A DNA stretch of 64,000 nucleotides from Protea cynaroides (GCA_028583415.1 CM053269.1:72391412-72455411), one strand, 5' to 3'. Shown: positions 21,884 through 34,716, numbered from the stretch's first letter. Translations and numbers: made by a program. The notes: generated from the sequence alone by a model not told the origin.

Positions 21884-23154
21884 ATGTCTATCTTGCTGGT
21901 ACTGTCATGTTAATATTTGGTATGGGCTTGTATGGACTATTTATCAGTAATGTACCTACTGATGGGGCCTCCAAAAATGACCATACTTCCAAGGGATCTT
22001 CTTTGTTTGGGATGTTTGCTTTGAAGGTCAGTAAAATTCATTTGAACTGAACTCCAAGTATGTATGGTGCTTAGATGAACCCACATCTTCTTTCTGAAGT
22101 TTAAATTTCCCTTAAATGCACCGGTGATGCTCCTGTTAAATTAAAATTAATGGGCTAGAGTACATCCCATTTTATCACTAAAGATGTTATATAACGTTTA
22201 CATCATCATGATTTGGAGGAATTTGACCATCAATGATGTGTGAAACACTGGATTCATTTATATACTTCAATCAATTGATTTTTTATACACAGAAAGAAGT
22301 TATGGATACTATACCGATATGAACCATGTACAAATGTCCCCCCTCCCCCTTAGATTGGACTTTCAGCCTTCCATCCCATCCATTAATACCAATTATTTTG
22401 CTGGCCACCTCAATAGTCAATAGGGCATAATGTAGTGGTGAGACTGAGTAAACACAAGAATTCTGATTTTGTGAATATACTTTCTGAAACATTAACCTTT
22501 TTTCTTTTGTGATATTTTCGTTGTGGTTGTTTTGCTGTTAGATATATGTTTAGCTGTTGAATGAAAAAAATTGGGCTATCCAATTAAAAGGGATACCACT
22601 AATTGGAGGTCCAAATCTTTGTGTTGGTAGTAAACATGTTCAGCTTGGAGAAATATGGTGAACCTATGTCCTTTTATTAACATCATGTGGGCCTGACTCT
22701 GAATCTGTTATCGGTCCATACATAAGTAAATACTGAACATGCACTGGTAGGTTTTTGAATGATATACCTGTAACTAAAATATGTCGATTACACTATGGCA
22801 TTCATAAAGGGTACTAAAAGTTAATTATGGTCAAGGGTGTACCCGTCACTCATGATGTTCTGCTACTGTGAGTTCATGGGTCCAAACTAAGCTTAATGTC
22901 AAGAACATAAAAACTTGATTATGATTCTTGCTATTGGTCTGCAGGAGAGACCTAAATGGATGAAAATCAGCTCACTGGATGAACTGAAGACGAAGGTGGG
23001 ACACGTTATTGTCATGATTCTTCTCGTAAAGATGTTTGAGAGGAGCAAAATGGTGACCATAGCTACTGGGTTGGATCTGCTCAGTTACTCTGTATGTATT
23101 TTCTTGTCATCTGCTTCCTTGTACATTCTTCATAATCTCCGCAAGTCAGAATAA
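21884..23154 (+). CDS. UPF0114 family membrane protein, last two exons (partial)
   Basis: Exon 21884-22026 follows an acceptor TGCAG-like site (ATGCAG at 21878-21883) and encodes VYLAGTVMLIFGMGLYGLFI with a Ser/Lys-containing loop ending SSLFGMFALK. A GT donor begins at 22027. Intron 22027-22944 ends CTGCAG. Exon 22945-23154 encodes ERPKWMKISSLDELKTKVGH, a hydrophobic VIVMILLVKMF segment, FERSKMVTIATGLDLLSYSV and a last membrane segment, and ends LRKSE-stop. Phase is consistent (the first exon supplies two bases of the opening Asp codon). This is the conserved C-terminal half of plant UPF0114/YqhA-like proteins, which are probably plastid membrane proteins of unknown activity. Three hydrophobic segments are visible. 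The upstream exon with the transit peptide and first membrane helix is not found in the window, so this is either a gene with a very long first intron or a 5'-truncated copy. No stop or frameshift is seen in the two exons. Confidence 0.85.
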
Positions 23155-23169
23155 GGTTATCTGAGAACA

Positions 23170-23270
23170 TGACAAATAACTAATTCTCTTGCCTCTATTT
23201 TATTCAATGTAATAAAGCTAGTTGGATACTTATCAGATAACTAATTCTTTTGCCTCTATTTATATTATGC
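23170..23270. repeat. 64-bp tandem duplication in the 3' flank
   Basis: ATAACTAATTCTCTTGCCTC at about 23,175 returns as ATAACTAATTCTTTTGCCTC at about 23,237. Confidence 0.75.
23211..23216 (+). terminator. Poly(A) signal AATAAA of the UPF0114 gene
   Basis: AATAAA lies 57 nt after the stop codon in a T-rich 3' UTR. Confidence 0.6.
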
Positions 23271-23419
23271 AAAATCTAATCTACAACATGGATCAGATGA
23301 TTCTGTTTGCTGATCCTCGCTTCAGTGGTCCATGTACATTTCTTTGTTTTGTGGAGGGATTTTTTTTTTTTTGCTGAGGAAGATATTCCACTCGAAATCT
23401 GGGTTCTTCCCATCTATAA

Positions 23420-23495
23420 CATAGTTGTCAAGGCATGACCTAGGCAACACTAGGTGGTACAAAGGTGTCAAAGCAGTTTTCCAGGACTTAGGCAA
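23420..23495. mobile_element. Remnant of the CATAGTTGTCAAGGC MITE family
   Basis: The same 15-bp terminus as the MITE at 2086 (CATAGTTGTCAAGGC) is followed by diverged CCTAGGCAAC words; the other end cannot be found. The stretch from here to 24,190 holds nothing else I can identify. Confidence 0.55.
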
Positions 23496-24196
23496 CTGGC
23501 CAAAATCCATCTGACAAAAGGGGGAAAAGGAAGAGGGAGAATGTATTGGGGGGTGGCAGGGGGAGGAACTGTTGAAAATGGAGAGGGGGATGGTGAAAAT
23601 AGGAAAAATGAGAAGCAGTGGTTGAAGCTGCCACTGGAACTCATTTTATCTAACATTAGGACCATAAGCAATCCATATGGGTGGCAGGCAGATTATATAA
23701 GAAGGGTCCTGTCTGCATTGAATTATGTATAGAACGATGTATGATGGGCAGTTGCGTATGATGCCACCCAACGTTCCACCCAAGGGGAAAAAAAGCCACT
23801 TGCTAAGGCATATTTAATTTATAAAAAAAAAATCTCATATTTTTAAAGTAATTCCAGTTGAATATGGATTATCATCAGAGCCAATGTGTGGAAAAACTTG
23901 ACAGGGTAAAATATTAGTACAGATTATTGACTTCAAAAACCAGTCGGTCAAAACTCAAGTAGGTTTATCCAGAACGTCTTCCTTTTTAACAAGAGGTTGG
24001 AATGGAGAATACCAACAATCCAATAAACAGTGCATTATCATGAATCCCCTTGGGCAACAAGTTCTCGTAGGTTTTCTCCTTGAATACTTTCTTCTTGGAG
24101 ATCTTAGTCTTCCAATCCTCCAGGTACTTCTATTGAAATTGATATATATAGAAATGTAGGGTTTTTTTTTTCAGTGGGTTTTGGTTTGGGGGGGGG

Positions 24197-24430
24197 GGAT
24201 CCAAATCGTCTCATCCCTGAAATTCGGGAGGCGTGGCGGCGACTCCACTGGATGGTCGCCACGTGAGGGTCGGATGAATCCGACCCCTCCGTTCGAGCCG
24301 ACAAGCGAGCCGACAAGAGAGTGTCGGCTCGAACGGAGGGGTCGGATTCATCCGACCCCCACGTGGCGACCATCCAGTGGGGTTGCCACCACGCCTCCCA
24401 AATCTTAGGGATGAGACGATTTGAATCCGG
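24197..24430. mobile_element. Foldback MITE, copy in a poly(G) site
   Basis: A near-perfect hairpin of about 234 bp. Arms begin GGATCCAAATCGTCTCATCC and end with its complement (GGATGAGACGATTTGAATCC-like); each contains GGTCGGATGAATCCGACCCC and GAGCCGACA. It is flanked by 9 and 8 G residues, consistent with a G-tract target duplication. Long frames on both strands here are hairpin artefacts. Confidence 0.85.
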
Positions 24431-25187
24431 GGGGGGTGTTAAAGTTGAGTCCACAGGGAACCCAACCCATTTGCAACCTAATAGGTCAACTTGAAACCGG
24501 ACCAAACTGATAGCTATCAGTAGATGTAAATGAATTGAATACACCATTATTTGAATTTGTTTACCAACTACCTTATTCGAATTCGATCCGAAATTCGATG
24601 GATGTAAAAAACCAAATTTAAATTCGAGTCTTAACCAAATATCCGGTTAAAATCCAAAAAAAAAACATTTAGGTTCAACATGAGATGAGAGAATTGGTTA
24701 AACATGGGATTCACAGAATTTTGACTGAACATGAGATGAGAGAATTGATTATACTAGATGGGTAACTTTGATGAAACCAGATGAGAAACTAAACTGATAG
24801 AAATCTGTTGAAAATTGAGATTAAAATCTGTATTACCGTGTTACAGACTTAGAAAAAAGAATGGGAATTGTCTAAAAATCTGAGTTCAAAAACTTGCATT
24901 TCAAAAAAGGCAATTTAACAATGCATAGGAAAAACACAGCTCGCAATGAAATCCAATTTTAGAAGTTAACAAAACATGTCATTTGTTACAGAAATGATAT
25001 TATGTGGGTTTCGCAGAAGAATTATAAAGATATTCATGATTTCTCTGATTCAAATCCTCTGTTTGGCCGTCGTTTGACAATGAGCATCTGATGACTGAGT
25101 ATATATCGGGATACGTGGCCGATGATGTCCACCATTGAATTCCATTATCAATGATAGTCAGACAGAAAATCTTTATGCGGAAGGATT

Positions 25188-25426
25188 GGGGTATCGAAAT
25201 CTTCTCCCGCCTGAGTTTGGGCGGGAGAGTTGGTGGCCCTGCTGGATGACTGTCACCTGGCTCTCGAGTGAATCTGAGTCCTCCATCCGAGTTGACACCC
25301 TAGTTGACAAGCTGAACTAATTGACTCAGATGAATGGCTCAGATTCATCCGAGAGTTAAGTGGCAGCCATCTATCTGGATCACCAACTCTCTTGTCTAAA
25401 CTCAGGCGAAAAAAGATGTAGATCCA
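25188..25426. mobile_element. Foldback MITE, same family, diverged
   Basis: Left arm CGAAATCTTCTCCCGCCTGA and right arm ending AAAAGATGTAGATCC; the interior has GAATCTGAGTCCTCCATCCG against its diverged complement. No clean target duplication. Confidence 0.7.
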
Positions 25427-25429
25427 GGA

Positions 25430-26795
25430 AGAGTCTTGGGACAAGGCCTCCACGATAAGTGGAAGTGATCCTGCCACAAAAAAAGACACTGCTAGAGGTG
25501 GAAGTGGTCACTACTCTCCCTTGCACTGGCTTGCACAGTGTAACTATGTAATTGATTGGCATGGGGGGAAATTAAATTTTTTTTTCCTTGATCTTTATCT
25601 AGTGGGGCTGGTGAACTTTAAGCTGCTTACAAGTGTCAACAAATGGGAAATCCTTGCTGAAAGGCACTTTAATCTGAGGGACCTTGAGAACAGTTGTTAT
25701 TGGGAATAGTTATGGAAATATGCCCAATGCTGACAATTGTCAATTGTCAATGGTGCAACTGCCTTTCTTTGTCTTCCCTTCTTTGGCAGTCTCCAGTTCA
25801 CATCTCACATGTGACACCTTGTCCTTGCGATCTTTTCTTTTTTTGTTTTTGTTTTTTTTAAATTGACATAGTCTCGCGTCCAACAAGCTCCTACAGATAC
25901 TGTACGTGTGGATGAAAGAGGGATTTCTTTTTATAGTATAAAGTATGAGACTGTCAGAATGAATGACACCTCAAATCATCTTCTTTTGATTGTTTATTAT
26001 TTTATTTTAAAAACTTTTTAAAATGTAGAAAAGGTTTCCCATAGTTTTTTTTTTTTTTTTAATTGACCATTGTTTTGTGTCATGGTCAAGAATTGTCATT
26101 TTATGATATATTTTTTTGAATAAATATGTGAAATGATAAATAATTCCTCTTAATTAAAAAGATAAATATATTATATTATAAGAACAAATAAAAATTAAAT
26201 TATAAATTATTTAACACTAAGGATGGTAGCAATAAGAAAATATTTTAAAATTTACGATATATTGTACTAGTTCGAAATTCAATTGATTTGAATGATTGAA
26301 AGAAAATATGGTCTACAATCAACGATTGGGAGGCCGCCCGGCATGGGAGGAATCTCCTACACTACATTAATGATAGTTCAATATAGTAATAAGAATAAGG
26401 GATCTACAACGGTCGGAGAGGAGAGAGAAAATAAATTATAAAAGGAGTCCCTTAATAAAAACCTTGTAAAAGATCTACATTAAGCAAACATCATGGAAAT
26501 ATTTTTCCCATCTTGCCGTCGTGCAGAAAGTATATCAAACTTGATTGTCATCTCATTTTTGCGAGCATACAATCTCGGTTCTTTAGACCGCCTATATTCC
26601 ATCTTCTGACCAGTTGATCGACATTTTCACCAATTGGATCTCCATGCTCCACTGGATGTTTTTTGCACATCCAAGCAATGACCAGCTTCTCTTACTATTG
26701 TATTCTCTGTCTCTCTACTTGAACAAGTTTAATAAGCTGATTGTACGAATTTATGGGACTGTTTTATCTTAGAAATTAATTCGTATGCTTCTGGT
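25430..26795. other. AT-rich intergenic DNA, no feature
   Basis: Only homopolymer runs (A/T tracts at about 26,049-26,062 and elsewhere). No coding frame with recognisable content. Confidence 0.5.
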
Positions 26796-27407
26796 TAAGG
26801 GTGTCAAAAATGGGTCCGGATCGAACCTTAATAGACAGGTTTCGGTCTTGGCTTGTAAAACCTGACACCGTTTCAGCCCAGACCGAAATCAGACCGGACC
26901 GGTCCGTTAAGAAACCCGAATTAGCCCGAACCAATAATACCTAACCCGACACCGGTAAGGTCCATCCGAGCCCAGTTTCTTAATTTTAATGGTTTTAAAT
27001 TTTGATGGATTATATTACACTGTTATAGTTAACTTCTTGATCCGAAAGATTATATGAATCTATAGTTGAAAAGAGTATGTTAATTATTACAGTTTACTGA
27101 ATTACATATATATAGAAGGAATAATGCTAATTTTATAGATAGAAATAATAAAACAGACTATATATCTTACATATAAAATAGGCCCAATAAGCTTGATAAG
27201 TCTGGTCCGAACCGAACCAGTCCGAAATCACCTCAATAAGCCCAGCCTGATAACAAACCAACACCGGACCAGTCCGTTAATTATTGTGTCCAGCGCAGCC
27301 CAACCAGTCCGAACTCTTAATAGATATGTTTTAGACTAGGCTTATAAAACCTGACATCGGTTCAGTTCGAACCAAAATCGACCCGGACCAGCCCATTGAC
27401 ATCTTTA
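26796..27407. mobile_element. hAT-type MITE (TAGGGTGTCAA family), 612 bp
   Basis: Termini TAAGGGTGTCAA and TTGACATCTTTA. Flanks CTTCTGGT (26788-26795) and CTTCTGAT (27408-27415) match at 7 of 8 positions, the 8-bp duplication of hAT elements. The interior is rich in GAACCGAACC / CCGGACC words. Non-coding. Confidence 0.75.
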
Positions 27408-27821
27408 CTTCTGATTGTACCATCTAGGTAGTTTACGATTTTAGGAAGAGTGATTGATGGTACGATTCAATCTCGCTCTCTTTGGTAATATATTAAAATT
27501 TTATAATTGTACAAGCTCTCCTGCAATGGAATAATATTTCAATTTCATCTTCCAAGCTATTCTGATAAATCTCTCTGTCAAATCTCAATCACTTTGAAAA
27601 GAGAAAAAAAAAGAAAAAAAAAAGACCTTTTCCATGACTTTACAAGAAACACGTTGAAGTATAAATTATCATTAAAGTACCCAACTGAAGAATCAGGGAG
27701 CTTTGGCATGCTTTCCGCTTCAAGTTAGCATTGAGATTCCCTGATGCTGTCAATTACATCATTGCTCTCTGCTAGCTTTCCTTTGCCACTTTATTTACAA
27801 TAAATGGTTGGTAATAAAAAG

Positions 27822-28346
27822 TAGAGGTGATAAATGGTGTGATTTCAATTTCAATTCTTTGATTCGATGTATAGTAAAATCAAAATCGAATAATTTATTA
27901 AACGGTTTCAAAATACTTATTAAAATCGATTATTAATTGGATTTGATTTTTCTATTTTTAAATGGTTTCGTTGCCGAGAAAGAGAGGACTAAAGTTAAGA
28001 ACAAAGTAGAGAGAAAGTCAAGGAAATTATTAATCTAATTTTAATCATATATAAAAGTAAATTTATGATTTAATAGTATGCCATGTGAAAAATATTAAAA
28101 TATAATTTATTTATATAAATATAGACATTTAGCATAAGGGATTAAAGTAAAGGTTTAATTGGTTTTAACGGTTCCAAATAGTCGGTTTACATGGTTTCAT
28201 TCTTGAAACCAAAATCGAACTGTTTAATTAAACGGTTTCATTTTTTAAACTAAAATCAAACCATTTAATAATCAATTTCACAGTTTCAATTTAAATGATT
28301 TGGTTCGATTTCGATATATGATTCAGTTTTATTTTTGACACCCCTA
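27822..28346. mobile_element. hAT-type MITE, 525 bp
   Basis: Termini TAGAGGTGATAA and TTTTGACACCCCTA with a perfect 8-bp duplication ATAAAAAG (27814-27821, 28347-28354). The interior is rich in AAATCGAA/GGTTTCA words. Confidence 0.8.
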
Positions 28347-28390
28347 ATAAAAAGAAACAGAGCAACTTCTACATAATGTGTGGGTCTGGA

Positions 28391-28526
28391 TCCTCTTCTC
28401 ATGTGGGTACCTTTCTCCTAGATCTCACACCATCCATGGGTACGGGACCCACATCTGGATCATGAGTCTTATTATAACCGTACGGCATGAGATCGAAAAG
28501 AAGATATCCATGTGGGAAGAGGATCC
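28391..28526. mobile_element. Short foldback element
   Basis: GGATCCTCTTCTCATGTGGG pairs with CCATGTGGGAAGAGGATCC, and GATCTCA with TGAGATC further in. It resembles the GGATCC...CTCTTC-type foldback family but no target duplication is clear. Confidence 0.6.
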
Positions 28527-28714
28527 GAACTCCTATGTCATCACATTATAACTTTGAAATGTGACATTTTACAAGGTCGGATTAGGAAAAAATTAGTGGG
28601 AAAAAGTTTCTTGTCTTCCTTTGTTCTCCTACGCCCTCTCTCATGTTCTGGGAAATGACCCCAATCTCTCCTCTTCGACACTTATGCTTGTTGAACCTCG
28701 ACCCATAAATTAAT

Positions 28715-29067
28715 GAGAAAATTACTTATACCCTTGGACTTTGGTCCAAATACACCCACTATCTTAAAGTTGACAACAATTACAATCGCACCCCAAATTC
28801 TAACAGCGTTAAAAAAAAAATTAAAGACAATTTTACACTTATTGCATTTACAAACAAAACAAATGAAATGAATTTTTAACCCTCTATGAATATGAAATGA
28901 TGAAATGATCAAAGTATCCTCCAAAACATTTATATAAAAAAACACTAACACAGTGGCCTCTATGTAACTATGTTTGGTATTTAAAGATAGTAAATGTAAT
29001 TATTGTCAACTTTAAGATAGTAAATGTATTTAGACTAAAGTTTAAAAGTGATATGAGTAATTTTCCC
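28715..29067. mobile_element. Mutator-type MITE, 353 bp
   Basis: Terminal inverted repeats of about 75 bp start GAGAAAATTACT and end AGTAATTTTCCC, with matching ACTATCTTAAAGTTGACAA inside. Flanks TAAATTAAT (28706-28714) and TTAATTAAT (29068-29076) match at 8 of 9, the 9-bp duplication of Mutator elements. Confidence 0.75.
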
Positions 29068-29099
29068 TTAATTAATTAATGAACAACGTGATAAACTTG

Positions 29100-31030
29100 T
29101 TATGACAAGGGGGGGGGGTGAATCAGTGTTTGAAACTTTTCCCTGATAAATTCACTGTTGTTCAGAGCTGATGGATATCTATTTTTTTATACATACACAA
29201 GCGCATGCAAATTTACCTCGCTACCACTCAGTGACCAGGTCTACCAGATTTACACACCTATCCTGCAAGTCATTCCACGCACTCCAAAATATATCAGAAA
29301 CAAAAAACAATGAACACAGAGATATTACGTGGTTCACCACCACAGTATGTGATGGTTAGTCCACGGAGTAATGCCCAACGGGTTCCGTATTTACTCAATA
29401 CTCAGCTTTTAGTCTTTAACAAGACAAGGATACTAACCTTAGATTTTTCCAGTATAAAACTGAGAGGGTTTAACAACGCCAAGATTCAGGCTTAATAGCC
29501 AGTGTTCAGCTCCCACTAAACACACCACGCTTAACTCGTACCCACGAGAAGCAAAAAATAATTTTAGGCTTATAATAATTGTCTTACAGTTAAACCCACA
29601 AACTAGATAGGTATTCAATTTTTTCTTTCACCTATGCTAGTATACAATGCAAAGAAAATAATAAAAAGATGGAGAATAAGAAAATCTCACAATCAATTAT
29701 TTTCTAACGGCCAGTAATTTCTTTGAAGCTTCACACTGCCCTCAGGTACTCTTCAACAGCCTTCAATGATGATAGAGATCGATTCACAGAGCACACCTTG
29801 CTCACAGGTTTTCAATCTCTTCCACACAACCCATAATCACCATGAATGTAAACATAAAAACTCTACCAACCTCTCACAGGGATTTATCACTCCATTGATG
29901 CACAGAGAAGAGGTAGTTGGTGATTGATCACTCCCACATGATACGAAACCCTAGAAAACCTTATGTCTGCCTTCAAAATACTCTTTTCAGTTTTTCTCAG
30001 CTTTTTTACGACTCTCAACACCTCCTAATAAATAGAGCATTCGAAAATATGAAAACTACAACTTGAACGGACCGATTTGGAGCTCAGATGATCAAGTTAT
30101 GGCAGTTTGAAGTTCGACCAGTAATATTTAAGGAAAGGGAATCTTTCCAAACGATTCCATGCACCTGCGCCGCTCCATAGCAGAGCCGCCGCTGCGTTGT
30201 CGAGTTGTGGTTGGTCGATCAAAGCATCTTTAATATCCACCGCTGGATTGAACTAAAAAGGAGGGATTTTATTTTAACCATCCAATCCGCTAAATCCCGT
30301 CAAATAAAATCGGGGTCAATCGGAGCCATTAGACCGGGATCCATCATGCCACCATACTGTAAGTGCGCTACACCAAAGTACTGTCGCCGCTGACCAGTCA
30401 AACCACATTGTCGAGCTGTGATTCGCTGCCCAAAGAATCAATAAATTCGGCCGGATCTCATTCAAAAAGGCGAGATTAGACCTATGCCGTCAGATCAACT
30501 TCATCACGTCACGCGACGATCGAACAAGCTCTCGTCCTCTGGATCAGGATCCGTCTACCGCTACGCCGTATGCGCGCATTACCATATCATGCTTCATCCT
30601 CTATGCTTCTCGGTACATCATATGAAGTTGCACTCAGCCAATTAAAAGGCATGTGGGAGAATCAAGTGCGACGCCTGAAATACACCGGATACCGCATGTT
30701 TGTGATCCGTCAGATGCGGATTGTGATGACGTGGCTCATTCTGATCAGTCCGAATAGAATCTTCAGCTATTTGTGATAATTTCAACTAAGTTCTTTGACT
30801 TCTGATAATTGCAAAGGGATCCCTCGACTATATCTCAATATTACTGTTTTTCCTGTACCAAAACAATTCACCGAGAGCTTGATTTTTTGACCATTTTCGA
30901 GCGATCCGACGAGAATTGCGATATCTCTTTCATCCGAAGTCGGAATTGAGCAAAGTTGCATTGTGAAGCTAATTCGACGCTCTATGTCTTTCCAATGTTG
31001 GATCACCATGAACCTACTACGGGACCCACC
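29100..31030 (+). mobile_element. Possible LTR remnant of a Ty1/copia (SIRE-like) element
   Basis: A poly(G) tract runs into GGTGAATCAGTG (29,119), and about 190 bp later ATATTACGTGGTTCACCACC and GTCCACGGAGTAATGCCC appear, words typical of the start of SIRE/Maximus-type LTRs. No coding domain, second LTR or target duplication was found, and the right limit is arbitrary. Confidence 0.35.
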
Positions 31031-31483
31031 AAAAATAAGTCCAAAGTTAAAAGTCTATAAAACCTAGGAATTCAGACTTGAAACTTTGCGTGGATGCTCA
31101 CAAGCACTCCCACACACAGTCTACCACCTTGGATCTTTTTAGTACATCACTAAACAGATGGACAATGCTATTGATTGTCGAAACTACTCTTGCCCAATCA
31201 ACTCAGTGTCGAAACCCAACGTAGAATCCCATTCAACCATTCAACTCACTGCATGCCTTCTTACACACTCTATGGAGGTTGTAGAATACTATAGACCACA
31301 TATATGAAGTTGCTTTATCTCAGCCACTGCACAAACACCACTGCCACTCTCTGTCACTACACTGACACACTCTCTCTTGATTTCTCTATTCATATGCTCA
31401 TCTACTTTGCCACATCTATCAATTTGTCAACAATGACAATACAAAATCCAATACAACAACCATTATATCATGCAAGAACTTTC

Positions 31484-31632
31484 GGATCCAAATCGTCTCC
31501 TGCGGCAGGAGGTTCCTGCCGCTGATTCAAGGATTTGTATTCAGTCTAGCCGCCTGCCAATACATTAGGAGGTGGGCCGACTGAAATCCGACCCTTGACA
31601 GATAACAGGACCGCAGGAGAGGATTTGGTTGC
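31484..31632. mobile_element. Foldback MITE, 149 bp, 9-bp target duplication
   Basis: Termini GGATCCAAATCGTCTCCTGC and GCAGGAGAGGATTTGGTTGC. Flanks AGAACTTTC (31475-31483) and AGAACTTCC (31633-31641) match at 8 of 9. Confidence 0.8.
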
Positions 31633-31644
31633 AGAACTTCCCTT

Positions 31645-32290
31645 ACTTGTTAACTTTAGTACTAGGGGACAGATTGGGGCATCTTCAATAAACGTGATAA
31701 ACGTGTTTCAAAAGTTATTTATTTTTTGTAATTAAAACCTCACTAAGGTTCCCGTCATTATTGCAAGCCATCAGCACCAAGAAATTTGGGAAATAAGTGT
31801 GTCGGGAACTAAGTGTGTCTTAGATAAGATTTTGTTTCAGACTGCTAACCTTCTTGAAAAAAGGAGAGGGAATCTCACCTTTGTTGCAAGGCAAAAAAAC
31901 AGAATGATTAGCACTGTTTACGGTACTTTAAAATTTATTGACTTTATTATTTGGTTTTTAATTATTAAATCATCTCCAAAAGGGTCCATTTGGATTATGG
32001 TCAAGACATGATGCTGTTGTATTTCTAAACGTATTCTTGTTGGACTGTATGACATTTTAAGCCTTTAATGATTAGAAACCAACCATCCATTATATTGATG
32101 ATCATTTTCTAGAGTTGTAATCAGGTTGAATTCGACTCGGATACATCACTTTTCAAATTTGAATTCAAATCCCTTTATTAAATATTTCATCAAAATCCAA
32201 CCTAAAATCTTTCGGATTTTAGAAAAACAAATTCGATTCGGTTTTTAATTAAATATCTGATTCGAATCCGAAAATTGTAATACAGGACCA
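31645..32290. other. No recognisable gene
   Basis: AT-rich sequence with GAATTCGAATCC-like words; nothing supportable. Confidence 0.4.
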
Positions 32291-32295
32291 CAAAT

Positions 32296-32401
32296 TATCA
32301 GCTCGAACGGAGGGGTTGGATTCATCCGGACCCCACGCAGCGACTATCTACTGGGGTCGCCGCCCCTCCTTCCGAACTACTAGGATGAGACGATTTGGAT
32401 C
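32296..32401. mobile_element. Half copy of the foldback MITE family
   Basis: AGCTCGAACGGAGGGGTTGG, then CCACGCAGCGAC and GATGAGACGATTTGGATCC: the right half of an element like that at 24,197. The left half is missing. Confidence 0.75.
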
Positions 32402-32409
32402 CTAAAATA

Positions 32410-33970
32410 AGGGGAAGGAAAAAAACCTCTTCGCTAACGCTCCTTGCTTTGTTCCTATTTATTGTCTAGCTTACTCCTTGCTTGTAGTTGGTTCTCAACC
32501 TATAACCCAGGGGAACAATTGGTAATGAGAGAAGCGGCTTTTGCATCTTGACAGTTCTTTCAAAAAATTCATCTTATTGATGAGTCATAAGACAAATCAG
32601 GCATCCTTGCTTTCCAAGGCATGGCATGTGATTCAGCATAGGAGAAGGGGAGGGGAACTACATACAAAAGTGTTTGTCCGGGCAGCGCCTACCAAGCAAA
32701 GCTTTGCTTGAAGAGACTGGGCTGATTCCTTTTTGGTTCCTGCCCTTTATTTAGATTAGATGTTGGGGCAAGGCAAGCCTCAGGAAAGTGACGGTTGGCT
32801 GGACATCACTAAGAACAAACTAATTAAAATTTTCAAAAACATTTTACTGCCGAAAGCAAAAAACCACATGTGTTTTTTATGTGTGTGTGTATGCATGTAT
32901 GTATATGTCCGCACAAAAAAATCACATGATTTCATCCAAATAAAACTTCCACTATAATCCATAATGGGATTACAAGTCTTATCTGGACAATGCTTGAGGG
33001 TTTCAAATAAGACTTCCTTAATCAATGCTATAGAATCCATTCATATTGGATTAAACGGTGAGAATATGGAAAGGGTATTTTCTTCTCTCTTGACATTAGG
33101 TCAATGTCAATTAGAAAATCTATTTATATAAATAAAAGATGATTGTGAACCAAATAATATGGTGGGGTGGGATTTTTTAATTCACAAAAGGTGGAACAAT
33201 CATTTTTCCTTTTCTGTGTTTATATGCAAGCTCCATGAAATCTGGTAGCTTTTAATCTAATATTCTGAAAGATAACGACATTTACATGGAGTATTCTCAA
33301 GAGAAGAGAAGGTAGGCAACCACAAATGTGGAATGCTTAATTCAGAATTAAATAAGAGGACTGACTCCCTCTCCCTTATCAAATGGAGATGATTTTCTTT
33401 TCATGTGTTTGATATCTTCCTTTTACACTTTTTTTTTTTTTTTTTCACATAACATTTATTTTGTTTTATTAAATCATAGGATATGAGATGACAAGAAAAC
33501 GATGAGAATAGTTCACATACATGTACTTGTACTTTTCTTGAGATCTCATTACTCTTCAAATTCAATAAGTCTTACACTCTAGAGGTGGGTTTCACATTAC
33601 ATCAATGGTGATAGAATCTCATGGAGATACAAGTACTCCATGCAGATGATCTGGACTCAAAAACAATCAAAAGCCAAGAATACATTGCTATATATAAAAA
33701 AGAAAAAAAAAGGGGAAAGACCTAGATACTACTGTGATATATTGGAATACTTTAACGATGAGAATGAGAGCATTGGAATGAGTGAAGGACCAGTAGCCAG
33801 TCACAGCATGAGAGAATGGGACTTGGATGGATTTCAAGGAAGAGTGAGAGATAGAGATAGAAGTTTACATCATTAGTGTGTAATTGCTTTTCCCAAAAAA
33901 AATTCCCAAAAATTTAGTAAGAACACATGAGAGTATCTGATGACAAATCAATATGTGTATTTAGATTATG
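32410..33970. other. No recognisable gene; short (GT)n tract
   Basis: A short GTGTGTGTGT/ATGTATGTAT tract lies near 32,880-32,908. The rest is AT-rich with T runs (33,430-33,445). The frames here resemble nothing known to me. Confidence 0.45.
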
Positions 33971-33975
33971 TTGAG

Positions 33976-34474
33976 TAAGGGTGTCAAAAATGAAATCAAA
34001 CTGATAAATGAAATCATAAAATCAAGGGTAAATCAATTATTAAGTAGTTCGATTCTGGTTTCTAAGAAGAAACGGTTTAATTAAAGGGTTCAATTTTGGT
34101 TTGAAAACTGAAACAATTTAACTTTACACCTTTATTTTAATCTCCTAGTACTACATGTTTATATTTGTAAAAATAAAACTTATTTTAATGTTTTCCGTAC
34201 ATGGCATACTTCTAAATTGTAAATCCACTTTCATATATGATTAAAACTATCTTAATACTTTTCTTAGCTTTCCTTCTATTTTGTTCCTAACTCTTTTCCT
34301 CTTCCTCTCCCCCTCCCCCGGTAAGAAAACATTAAAAATTGAAAAATCGAAATCGATAACCAATCAATTTTTGATAATCATTTTAAAACCATTTAATAAA
34401 TGATTCGATTTTAATTTACTTATTATATACCAAATCACATCTTTAAACCAAAACCACATTATTTAACACCATTA
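33976..34474. mobile_element. hAT-type MITE, diverged copy, about 500 bp
   Basis: Left end TAAGGGTGTCAAAAATGAAA and right end TTAACACCATTA; the interior resembles the element at 27,822 (GGTTTAATTAA, AAATCGATAACC-like words). Flanks share ATGTTGA/TTGTTGA only approximately. Confidence 0.5.
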
Positions 34475-34681
34475 AATTGTTGAATTATGAATCACGAATA
34501 AGAAACACAATTGTTTTCCAACTTGAGTTGAGCGGAGATTGGGTTCGGATCTACTCCCCTGTATAGCTGGAAGTGGATAGTTGTGATTGAATGATGAAAT
34601 CCTCAGGAATTGAGGCTTTGCGAACTGTCAAAAGAAAAATTTAATAACAAAATAGTTTGTGACATAAAGAAATGTTTTAAG

Positions 34682-34685
<4 letters not shown>

Positions 34686-34714
<29 letters not shown>
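34686..34714. repeat. (AT)n microsatellite
   Basis: About 14 dinucleotide units at the head of a repeated block. Confidence 0.95.

Positions 34715-34716
<2 letters not shown>

Noticed and set aside
24104..24547. 147-codon minus-strand frame
   Set aside because: It spans a hairpin MITE whose two arms are open on both strands.
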